From: an uncultured Bacteroidales bacterium | GTDB taxonomy: Bacteria > Bacteroidota > Bacteroidia > Bacteroidales > UBA932 | DNA length: 24,985 bases | Direction of reading: 5' to 3' | NCBI GenBank assembly: GCA_900544815.1 | Contig: UQWT01000027.1 | Span: 1-24,985, forward strand | Shown: in pieces, positions 7,183 through 14,768 of the stretch | Numbering within the stretch: the first letter of the stretch is position 1 | How the letters are laid out: the number at the start of each line of letters is the position of its first letter | Made by a program: the position numbers and the translations under genes | Notes under the pieces: model-generated | The model's database searches: none | Seen by the model: only the letters and a program-made list of their open reading frames with translations | Told to the model about the DNA's origin: nothing

Positions 7183-9888
7183 TTATGCTGCTTTTCTTAA
7201 TACTACAAATGTGTAAAGCGACCGAAGGGCTTCATCTGCTTTCTGCATACAACCAAATGCCCGAATCATTTGGGCTGCATGGGTCGCATCGTCTTCACGA
7301 ATATCTCTGACCGTACAAGCCCCGTTAGAAGCAATGTAATCTACAATACGACTGATTACTTCACGCTGTTTGTCGGTTATTTCACGTTGATTTTGTCCTA
7401 ACCATAGATTGAAATATTGCTTAGATGTAGTAACTACACTGTCCAATCTCTCAATTTGGCGGAAAGCAAAACGTACCAGTTGTATGATGTTTGTCAAAGC
7501 ATCACTTTCTTCTTTTGTTGTAGAATGCTTTACTTTGCTTGGAGAAAGAATCGCGTACGAATTCCAAATTTGTTTTGGATCAAAATGGTTGTTTGCCATT
7601 TTGAGTTTATGTTCCAAGTCTTTCAACATTGAATAAGTTATCGGCTCGCCTTCATTGTTATAGATAATGCGAAGAGCCTCTATTTCATCTGCATTCTCTC
7701 TGCAAAATTCTTCAAATGCCTCCGTTGTGTTTTTAGCATCCTCAATGGAGAAACCTTTTGAGATAAGCGTATCTTCTCCGGGCATTAGCGTATTAACAAA
7801 ACCTGCCGCAAGAATAAGCAAATATCTCCGTGCATCAGCATGATTGGCGAGTGGAGACACCAGGCCTTTGCGTTCTGAATTTGGCTTTTCTGTGCTGACA
7901 AATGGTGGAAGAGTGCCTTTTTCAAGCGCAGCGTATATCCTGGCAGAAAGTTCCTTCATGTCATCATGAGACAAACGGGCAAACTCTTTCCGCTGCGATT
8001 CATCTGCCTTATTGAATATTCGGGCAAGCGTAGCAGCAAGTCGTTTGAGATATTCATCAGGAATATAGCCGTGACTGATACGCTCTAACAATTCTTTCAG
8101 AGTGATTATTTTTGTGGTCGATTCATCGCTTGCTGTCGGAATTGTCTTTTCATGTTCCGTTACGCCTACTGCATCAACCAAATAAAAACAATCCTTACTG
8201 AATGCATTCGGAGTGACATTGCGTAATTGTTCATCGCCTATTGTACGCACTCCGCGCCCCTTCATCTGAATATACAACGGCAATGATTCCACATCACGCA
8301 TGAACATTACCACTTCCAACGGCTTTACATCCGTTCCCGTAGCAACCAATGTACAAGTCACAGCTATACGGAAATCCTTGTCATTGCGAAATTGGCGTAT
8401 CAGTTCGTTGCTGTCACCTGCCGAATAAGTGATTTTCTGAACGAACCGGTCATCAGTCCGTCCAAACACTTCTTTGGCTATTTGTACGATATTGGTGGCA
8501 TGTGCTTCATTGAGAGCAAAAATCAAGGTTTTAGGAAGATAATCCATGTTCGGCTCACGCTGTGGGTCATTAAAGAGTTCTGTATAAACCACATCCCTAT
8601 AAGTCGAAAGAATCAACTTTATCTGTGCCGGATTGATGATACTTCGATTAAGTTCCTTATTTGTATAAGTTTTGGTTTCCTTACTGCTTACAGTCTTAAC
8701 TTCACCCGTATATCTTGTTTCTTCTTTAAATTTCTCGCCCTCTAATATAGCACCACCTGTTTCCGTGACCTGTGTTTTTATTCTATACACCCGACAATCC
8801 ACATTTACTCCGTCAACGATACTTTTCTCCAATGTATAGTTGACAATGCGATTGTTATTGAAAAATGCCATTGTTTCGGGAATTGGTGTCGCGGTCAAAC
8901 CGACCAATCTTGCCGTATCGAAATACTCCAGCACCTTGCGCCAGTTTCCATAAATGGAGCGATGGCATTCGTCTACGATAATCATATCAAAGTAGTCATG
9001 TGGCAGATTTGGATTAGGCGGCAACTCTACTTCTTCTGTAGGTTCATTTTCGTCATCATCTTCATTATCCTCAATTGCGTCCCCTTTCAGGAATGAGAAC
9101 AGTCGTTGAATTGTAGAGATAATCACATTGCTATCAGAAGGAATAGAAGATGACCGAAGACGATTAACTGTAAAGATAGTGCTGAAAGCTTCTCCGTTTT
9201 CAGTCAAACGGAAAGTACCAAACTCTCCTTCTGCTTGTTTGCCAAGATTGTTTCTGTCAACGAGAAACAATACTCTGCGCATTGGTGTATAAGAAAGCAT
9301 CCGGTAAGCAGCGAGACAAGCCGTATATGTTTTACCTGCACCGGTGGCAAGAACCATCAATGCCCGATTTTGCCCGGCACGGAAACTATTTTCCAACTCT
9401 GTTATAGCTTCGTATTGGCAATCACGCAAGCCTTTCTTACGCAAAGTAGGAAGTCCGGCAAAATAATCATTTATCCCTAACTTTTTAACTAATTCGTGAG
9501 GTGTCGGGATAGTCATTATTTGTTTGAAATAATGGTCTTGTTCTCGGAAATCACAAAAGTATAATTCCTTTCCGTTGGATGTGAATATAAATGGCAGTGG
9601 CTTTTGATATGTCTGATATATATTAGGTACGCTTCTAGCATATAAGGCTGCTTGTTCGCATACTTTAGAAGAAAAAGCATCTGTTTCTTCGCGTTTGGCT
9701 TCAAGTACACCAACAGCCTTTCCGTTTATGAAAAGAAAATAATCTGCTTCGAGATTACTTTTTAGTAGCCCTTCCCTTATAGCGACAGCTGTACTAGTCG
9801 GTTCATACTCATCCCTATTGATAACTTCCCAACCAGCATCGATAAACCACTGATCTATTTTTTGTCTCGCTTTTTCTTCAGGAGTCAT
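7183..9888 (-). CDS. hsdR: Type I restriction endonuclease subunit HsdR (EcoEI-like)
   Basis: Motor and nuclease subunit: translocates DNA with ATP and cuts unmethylated DNA away from the recognition site. 901 residues, shorter than EcoKI HsdR and closer to the EcoAI/EcoEI group. The N-terminal nuclease domain has Asp49 (LEADY) and the core ExK at 63-65 (VLEAKRE). The helicase part has Walker A ATGAGKT at 181-187, DECH at 306-309 and TATP at 333-336, with the helicase C domain following (TLVATGTDVKPLEVVMFMRDVESLPLYIQMKGRGVRT carries motifs V and VI). An acidic insert lies at about 273-291. The C-terminal third matches the EcoEI-type coupling domain. It follows the XRE gene after 75 bases and precedes hsdM by 3 bases. 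All catalytic motifs are present, so restriction should be functional. Confidence 0.96.
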   Translation of the reverse strand: MTPEEKARQKIDQWFIDAGWEVINRDEYEPTSTAVAIREGLLKSNLEADYFLFINGKAVGVLEAKREETDAFSSKVCEQAALYARSVPNIYQTYQKPLPFIFTSNGKELYFCDFREQDHYFKQIMTIPTPHELVKKLGINDYFAGLPTLRKKGLRDCQYEAITELENSFRAGQNRALMVLATGAGKTYTACLAAYRMLSYTPMRRVLFLVDRNNLGKQAEGEFGTFRLTENGEAFSTIFTVNRLRSSSIPSDSNVIISTIQRLFSFLKGDAIEDNEDDDENEPTEEVELPPNPNLPHDYFDMIIVDECHRSIYGNWRKVLEYFDTARLVGLTATPIPETMAFFNNNRIVNYTLEKSIVDGVNVDCRVYRIKTQVTETGGAILEGEKFKEETRYTGEVKTVSSKETKTYTNKELNRSIINPAQIKLILSTYRDVVYTELFNDPQREPNMDYLPKTLIFALNEAHATNIVQIAKEVFGRTDDRFVQKITYSAGDSNELIRQFRNDKDFRIAVTCTLVATGTDVKPLEVVMFMRDVESLPLYIQMKGRGVRTIGDEQLRNVTPNAFSKDCFYLVDAVGVTEHEKTIPTASDESTTKIITLKELLERISHGYIPDEYLKRLAATLARIFNKADESQRKEFARLSHDDMKELSARIYAALEKGTLPPFVSTEKPNSERKGLVSPLANHADARRYLLILAAGFVNTLMPGEDTLISKGFSIEDAKNTTEAFEEFCRENADEIEALRIIYNNEGEPITYSMLKDLEHKLKMANNHFDPKQIWNSYAILSPSKVKHSTTKEESDALTNIIQLVRFAFRQIERLDSVVTTSKQYFNLWLGQNQREITDKQREVISRIVDYIASNGACTVRDIREDDATHAAQMIRAFGCMQKADEALRSLYTFVVLRKAA

Positions 9889-9930
9889 GTTCTTGATATT
9901 GTATATTATCGGAAGTGTAGTAGCATATCA

Positions 9931-9970
9931 ACAATAGATTCTAAATGAATCTAAAGCAACTCACTATTGT
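9931..9970. promoter_or_regulatory. Nested inverted repeats between XRE gene and hsdR
   Basis: Outer arms acaatag (9931-9937) and ctattgt (9964-9970) enclose an inner perfect pair agattc / gaatct (9936-9941 / 9947-9952; the arms share a few bases). This lies in the 75-base gap before hsdR and could be an operator for the XRE protein or a messenger hairpin that sets the ratio of regulator to nuclease. Function is inferred. Confidence 0.4.
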
Positions 9971-10173
9971 AACCTCTCTTTTTTATCAGTTATTAAATCT
10001 TTTAAATCAACTTGTAATATCTCCGCAATCTGTTGCAAGGTCTCCAAATTAGGCTGAATCCGATTACAGGCATAGGCATTGACCATACTGAAACTCTTAT
10101 CTAGCTGTTTAGCTAACCACGTTTGAGAAATACCTTTTTCGGATAAAACAGTCTTTATTCTATTCAGTTTCAT
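9964..10173 (-). CDS. Small XRE-family HTH regulator of the RM locus
   Basis: 69 residues from ATG at 10173; the four-codon TTG extension to 10185 is unlikely because the -7 promoter element lies only about 10 bases above it. Nearly the whole protein is one HTH_3 domain: KTVLSEKGISQTWLAKQLDKSFSMVNAYACNRIQPNLETLQQIAEILQVDLKDLI. It is a DNA-binding repressor or activator in size and position like the controller proteins of restriction systems. It is first in the restriction operon and faces the plus-strand S1-repeat operon across a shared control region, so it may regulate both. The target site is unknown; the inverted repeat at 10195-10235 is a candidate. Confidence 0.85.
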   Translation of the reverse strand: MKLNRIKTVLSEKGISQTWLAKQLDKSFSMVNAYACNRIQPNLETLQQIAEILQVDLKDLITDKKERLQ

Positions 10174-10194
10174 TCTTAAATGCAATTTTATTGT

Positions 10195-10235
10195 GCAAAT
10201 ATAGTGAATTATACTTGATATTTTTATATATTTGC
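10195..10235. promoter_or_regulatory. Divergent promoters with mirrored -7 elements
   Basis: The 9-base arms gcaaatata (10195-10203) and tatatttgc (10227-10235) are perfect inverted repeats 23 bases apart. Each arm holds a Bacteroidota -7 element TATATTTG: minus strand 10196-10203, serving the XRE/hsd operon, and plus strand 10227-10234, serving the S1-repeat operon. The predicted transcript starts leave short leaders to the ATGs at 10173 and 10262. The -33 elements are not clear on either side. A regulator binding between or over the arms would govern both operons. Confidence 0.6.
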
Positions 10236-10261
10236 TACTGAATTAATTTAGGAATAACGAT

Positions 10262-10507
10262 ATGGTAGAAAATAAACAATCAAACATAAAAGCCATTCTG
10301 GACACCGATCTGGAAAAATTACTAAAAGAAACGAAGCAGTACAATGCTTTTGTTGATGGTGAGTTACAATGTGCATATTGCGGAACAACAATTACTATTG
10401 ATAATTTAAGTATAATTCTTCCAATAATAAAAGAAGGACACACGACTTTAAATTTTTGTTGCGACGATGCTGTTTGTTTAGCTAAATTTAGAAAGGACCA
10501 TGAATGA
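10262..10507 (+). CDS. Small Cys-rich (putative zinc-binding) protein
   Basis: 81 residues. A charged helical N-terminus (1-30) is followed by a compact cysteine domain: C37-A-Y-C40, then FCCDDAVC with C66, C67 and C72. The two clusters look like one zinc-ribbon or treble-clef site. I do not recognise a named family. ATG at 10262 has agga at 10250-10253 and a -7 element 28 bases upstream. Its last 8 bases overlap the start of the next gene (10500), so the two products are almost surely made together, and the small protein may be a partner or regulator of the large one. Function unknown; the open frame is well supported by start, overlap and composition. Confidence 0.75.
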   Translation: MVENKQSNIKAILDTDLEKLLKETKQYNAFVDGELQCAYCGTTITIDNLSIILPIIKEGHTTLNFCCDDAVCLAKFRKDHE

Positions 10508-13028
10508 TATTGAACAGTTTGTAAATAAATTTGGATTAACTCCATTTTGGTCTGTTGTTATTATTTTGCTTATTATTTGCATATGGCAATATGATAAAGT
10601 TAGAGTTATTGTGACAGATATATATTGTATTGCAGCAAAAACTATCGGTTGGCTCAAACGAGAAGCAACAAAAAGAAAACTCGAAGAAATATGTAATAAA
10701 GGTTTTACTTCAATTTCACAGGAAATATCTGAATTGAATCTTCCAAATTTAAAAATAAATTGGATTGCAAAAGGCACGCAAGATATAACATTGAAGGACA
10801 ATGAGGCTATTGTGTTTTTGAGATTCAATCCAGATAACACACAAAATATAATAAACGCAACATCGGCATATGTTAAAAAAACACTTTTGCCGATACCTAA
10901 AACATATATGTCTCCTCAGGTACGAGATGCGATTGACTATACTGTTATCAGAAAATGTCTGTTAGAAATACCCGAATATCGCCTTGCCGTAAACGATTTT
11001 ATTAAAAATAGCCAAGATATTTGTATAGAGAATCAATCTATAATTGATAAAGTATGTAATATAGATGATGCTGGCTTGATGTCAAGAATACTATTTCGCG
11101 AGTATTTTGAATGGGGTAATCGAATTGCCGGACGAAATATAGATAATAAGTACCAAAAAGAAGCATCAGAATTTTTAGATTTCTTATATGACATCACGGC
11201 TCGCGGATATGATGACAATACAAGGCTTCAGTACATTTCTGAGAACATAAAAGTTGGTGTTTTGTTAGTAGCAAAATTAGACACCTTTTCAGCACAAGGC
11301 GAAACGCCCTACGTAAGACGTATAAAAGAAGGATTTGCTAAAGGCATTAGAACCTTTTATCTTTTAGCCAGAAATGAAAAATTGGATATCGTTGAAGATG
11401 TATATGGTAAACTTATACAGACTGGGAATTACAATCTACTAAATGGACCTAAAGCATATAAAGATGCTCAAGGACGCGAAAATATTTGTTATTGCATTGA
11501 AATTAACAGCGAGGGAAATATGGCCCAAACGTTTAATCGTCTTTCTGATGCAATGGACAAAAACGCCAAACTTGAAGCTGTTGTTCATTCTGTATATGCG
11601 GATAAAATACTATGTCTAATTAACGATATAAAAATTATTATTCCTTATAATAAAATAACAGATGTGCCGAATTTGAAGTTACACTATTACTTTCAGGTAG
11701 GTATGTCAATTGAATTTATTCCCGAGGAATATGACAAGCATGGAAATGTTTTAGGTAGTTTGCTTCAGACAAATAGTAATCCACAAAGAATGATGGATAA
11801 TAAATTCTGTGTAGGAAAAGAAGTTGAAGCTATTGTTGAACAAGCACTTGATGATTGTCTATTTTTAAGAATAAAAGATTCTGATATTAAGGCTGTTGCT
11901 TTAAGAAAAGATATAACTTATAGTCATTATATTTTTTTACACCAGCAATTCCCAGTAGGGAATGAATATTTGTTTAGGATTATCGAAATAGATTACATTT
12001 CTAATAGATTATATCTTCAATTAGCGAATCTATGTGATCCGTGGGAAAATTTAAAATATTCAGAAGGTCAAAAACTTATTTGTACTGTATACCAAAAAAA
12101 AGAAAGTTGTGTAATTACTGAGATAGAAGAGGGAGTAAAGGCTATTCTTCCTTTTACTGAAACAACTTGGTTCACACCTGAACCATCTCAAATAAAAAAA
12201 TTAAAAAATAATGTAGAATTTGAATGCAGGATAAAAAGCATTAATCAAGACCGCCGTTTAGTTATATTGACAACAAAATCAACAGAATCTCCATATTTAA
12301 ATTATTATAAAAGAATAGAGGCGGATAAATATATTGTTGATGCACAAGTTATTGCCTCTGATGCAAAGGGGTTGGTTTGCCTTGCGGATGAAAAATACCG
12401 TATTTTTATTCCGCAAAGCGAAACTCATATTGGAGTAAACAAATATAAGTGTAAGATTAAAGATCTAATTAAGGTACATATTAAAGATATTAGTAATGAT
12501 AAACGATCCTTTATAGGTTCTCTAAAACCATTCATAAAACACCCTATGCAATGGTTTGCTGATAACTACGCACCAGGTATTGCTCTATCCAATTTGACAA
12601 TAAATACGATTAATGAAAAAAGTGTGCTATTTAATATTCATCGAAATAATAAACAATATTGTTTAGGATTATTACCTATTGGAGAGGTTACCAATTTGTG
12701 TCATATAGAGTCAATAGAGCGAATATATAAAGATGGGATAAAATTTCCACTGATAATCACAGAAATTGACATGGAACGCTGTATTGTAAAACTTAGCTTG
12801 AAAAAGTTATTAGCAAATAATAAAGATAAGGTTAAATTGCTCGATTATTATACAAGGTACTCTGCGTATATTATAGGAAAACGTGATAATGATTGCATTA
12901 TAATTGTTGATAAAATTTGGATAGAAGGTATTTTGATTGAATCAAAAAATTGTAAAATTGGTAACAAAGTGTCTGTGAGGGCTATTTCTTTGGGGGAAAT
13001 TCCTGAGTTTAGCGTGGATTTAAAATAG
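10500..13028 (+). CDS. Membrane-anchored protein with multiple S1/OB-like repeats (function unknown)
   Basis: 842 residues. ATG at 10500 lies within the end of the upstream gene, preceded by aaagga. Residues 15-30 (PFWSVVIILLIICIWQ) form one hydrophobic membrane segment, then a charged amphipathic stretch to about 66. A middle domain of about 85-345 is not recognised (NEAIVFLRFNPDN, AQGETPYVRRIKEGFAKGIRTFYLLARN). From about 355 to the end I count six beta-rich units of 60-75 residues, about 357-423, 440-508, 522-592, 613-675, 695-767 and 787-840, most with the S1-type pattern of a V/I-x-A strand, G-x-x-x-x-I/LP turn and a closing I-x-x-I/D-x-x-x-R-x-x-L-S/T strand (for example IKSINQDRRLVILTTK). 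The repeats predict RNA or other nucleic-acid binding at the membrane. The base composition is strongly AT-rich compared with the genes to its right, consistent with transfer. It lies in a restriction island, back to back with the RM operon. A defence role is inferred from context only. Confidence 0.75.
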   Translation: MNDIEQFVNKFGLTPFWSVVIILLIICIWQYDKVRVIVTDIYCIAAKTIGWLKREATKRKLEEICNKGFTSISQEISELNLPNLKINWIAKGTQDITLKDNEAIVFLRFNPDNTQNIINATSAYVKKTLLPIPKTYMSPQVRDAIDYTVIRKCLLEIPEYRLAVNDFIKNSQDICIENQSIIDKVCNIDDAGLMSRILFREYFEWGNRIAGRNIDNKYQKEASEFLDFLYDITARGYDDNTRLQYISENIKVGVLLVAKLDTFSAQGETPYVRRIKEGFAKGIRTFYLLARNEKLDIVEDVYGKLIQTGNYNLLNGPKAYKDAQGRENICYCIEINSEGNMAQTFNRLSDAMDKNAKLEAVVHSVYADKILCLINDIKIIIPYNKITDVPNLKLHYYFQVGMSIEFIPEEYDKHGNVLGSLLQTNSNPQRMMDNKFCVGKEVEAIVEQALDDCLFLRIKDSDIKAVALRKDITYSHYIFLHQQFPVGNEYLFRIIEIDYISNRLYLQLANLCDPWENLKYSEGQKLICTVYQKKESCVITEIEEGVKAILPFTETTWFTPEPSQIKKLKNNVEFECRIKSINQDRRLVILTTKSTESPYLNYYKRIEADKYIVDAQVIASDAKGLVCLADEKYRIFIPQSETHIGVNKYKCKIKDLIKVHIKDISNDKRSFIGSLKPFIKHPMQWFADNYAPGIALSNLTINTINEKSVLFNIHRNNKQYCLGLLPIGEVTNLCHIESIERIYKDGIKFPLIITEIDMERCIVKLSLKKLLANNKDKVKLLDYYTRYSAYIIGKRDNDCIIIVDKIWIEGILIESKNCKIGNKVSVRAISLGEIPEFSVDLK

Positions 13029-13297
13029 ATGTAGACAAAACAGTTTGTTTGTCCACCATTTCCTTCCACCGCCTTAGCCCGTCTCAGACGGTGCGGTTTG
13101 TTTGTGCAAATTTTATAGATTATTACATAATATACTGATAATCAGAATAGATAAATTTCTTTAACGAAGATGAATACTAACAGCCTATAGATAGGTTAAA
13201 ACTGAATATCAACGCGATGAACAATGAGAATTTGTTTGTCGCGTTGGTGTTTTATAGTCTGTGATAATGTGGTTTGTTTGTCTAAAAGACATTACCT
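13029..13297 (+). other. Intergenic stretch with hairpins and repeated TTTGTTTGT
   Basis: No coding region is convincing here. It holds a small palindrome ccgtctcagacgg (13079-13091), a 15-bp imperfect hairpin at 13210-13246, and the word gtttgtttgt or a close variant near 13043, 13096, 13231 and 13272. The last copy precedes tacctttg at 13293-13300, resembling a Bacteroidota -33/-7 pair with a 16-base spacer. The composition shifts from the AT-rich S1 gene to the element remnant. Probably the broken left border of the right-hand mobile-element relic. Confidence 0.4.
13210..13246. repeat. Hairpin upstream of relaxase remnant
   Basis: Arms 13210-13224 and 13232-13246 pair at 13 of 15 positions around a 7-base loop; the outer 8 bp (caacgcga / tcgcgttg) are perfect. 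MobV relaxases act on an origin of transfer that lies near their gene and contains an inverted repeat, so this could be a fossil oriT, but no nick-site homology is claimed. Confidence 0.35.
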
Positions 13298-14190
13298 TTG
13301 CTTCTCCTCAGGAATACTAACAACGGGAGGAAGAAGCGTATTGTAAGACCGAAAAGATTATATTCGCTTGGCAAACTTACCAAAGAGGCAAAGCAGGCAG
13401 AGAAAGCTGTCAAGGGGCTTCAAACAATGATACAGAATTTGGAGGCTCAGATTTATAACTATCAAGCACAACTTGAAGAAACTGATAAGTCTTTGGCTTC
13501 CGGCAAATTGAGCTCAGAGAATACGAGTCACGAAAGTCCGAGATACTGAAACAGATTTCTGAATATCAGTCCAAACTTGAAGATAAATCCGATAAACTTC
13601 ATGCGAAAGAACAGGAATTGGAACAACTGACTAAAGATGCCACCAATGCTCGTTCAGTTATCCAGCCATTCCGTAATTACAAAGTGGATTTTACGGCACC
13701 ACAAATCACAGAGAAACCGACTATGTTCGGTACGGACAAATGGTTAGAACGTCAGAATAAGCATATTTCAAATCAATTTACTGCAATTGTCCGTAAGATT
13801 GAATCCTTATATATGAAAGAAGCAGCTCGTCAAGTAGAAACTGCTCAACGAAACGTACTGACTGATTATGGTGAACTTCTCCAACTGCGCAGGGATGTCA
13901 AAATATTGGCTGAAAATTACGATGACTTGAAGTCTACATTTGAAACAATGCTTGACCAAATGGCAAATCCCTCCATTCGCTCAAAGGTATTCGCTATTGC
14001 CGATGCCCTTATAGGCGGAACACCTGTTTCCGTTTCCTCCGATGGCGGAGGCGGTGGCAACTCAGATTCCGACCTTCGCTGGGACGGAAGAAAGTCGGAT
14101 GAGGAGAAAGAGGCGTATAGGAGGAGGTGTCTGATGTTTGCGGTAGTAACAGTATGTAAGCAGCAAACGAAAAGTTATCGAAGGAGATAA
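13298..14190 (+). pseudogene. MobV-like relaxase remnant (right copy), frameshifted
   Basis: Two overlapping frames together spell the coiled-coil middle and C-terminus of a MobV-type relaxase. Frame 1 (13298-13549) gives LTKEAKQAEKAVKGLQTMIQNLEAQ to SLASGK. Frame 2 continues as IELREYESRKSEILKQISEYQSKLEDK and on through NYKVDFTAPQ, GTDKWLERQN and the terminal DLRWDGRKSDEEKEAYRRR to the stop at 14188-14190. The frames join cleanly if one A is restored in the run at 13505-13507 (GGC AAA ATT GAG), so a single-base deletion broke the gene. The N-terminal catalytic domain with its His motifs is absent, so the relic is also truncated at the 5' side. It is about 70% identical in protein to the remnant at 3-539, too far apart for a recent duplication. 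Neither copy would support transfer. Confidence 0.7.
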
Positions 14191-14321
14191 TTATAATTCG
14201 CCAAATTACCAAGCAAAAATAGGCCAAATCACCAAATATATTTCGTCCAAATTTCCAAATTTGTATTGCAATTTATATGATTCATAAACTATTTCCCTCT
14301 CTTTGCAAAAACTATGTATCT

Positions 14322-14646
14322 ATGGAATATAAAAGTCGAATAGCGGATAAATTATTGCGTGATAAGTTAGAGGCAATGGGGGCTGTTTTAATTGAAGGGC
14401 AAAGGCTTGTGGCAAGACAACTACGGCTGAACAACAAGCTAAAAGCATCATCTATATGGACGATCCGGTAAAGCAAGAACAGTATAAACAGATGGTGCTA
14501 AAACATTAACTGCACTTACCGATATTATTGACACCTCCCGAATGAAGGCACCTGCATTTTGTATGGTACTAACTGGTGTAGGAGACTTTGCCTATAGACG
14601 GACTGATGGAATCTATGTTGTTCCTGTTGGATGTTTGAAAGATTGA
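14322..14646 (+). pseudogene. AAA/DUF4143-type ATPase relic: N- and C-terminal ends fused
   Basis: The start at 14322 reads MEYKSRIADKLLRDKLEAMGAVLIEG, the N-terminus of the Bacteroidota ATP-binding proteins with a DUF4143 C-terminus. The next codons are frameshifted: the P-loop reappears in another frame as GKTTTAEQQAKSIIYMDDPVKQEQYKQM, with the expected GPKWC part garbled near 14397-14412. After VLKH and a stop, a third reading picks up LTDIIDTSRMKAPAF to IYVVPVGCLKD (about 14514-14646), which matches the very C-terminus of the same family. The middle of the protein (some hundreds of residues in intact homologues) is missing. So it carries at least one indel and a large internal deletion and cannot be functional. 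Homology is recalled from the family, not searched. Confidence 0.7.
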
Positions 14647-14721
14647 TTATGGGTAAAAGCGGTTATAGGAATAACAATTTTATCAATATGCCAACCTTTT
14701 TTAAGAACTTATATTATATGG

Positions 14722-14749
14722 TTTGTTTATTTTAAATATGTTATCTTTG
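14722..14749 (+). promoter_or_regulatory. Bacteroidota-type promoter of the C69 peptidase gene
   Basis: TTTG at 14722-14725 and TATCTTTG at 14742-14749, 16 bases apart, match the -33/-7 pattern of the phylum. The ATG follows at 14769, leaving a leader of about 12 bases. Confidence 0.65.
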
Positions 14750-14768
14750 TGCCATAAAAAATTTAGCT

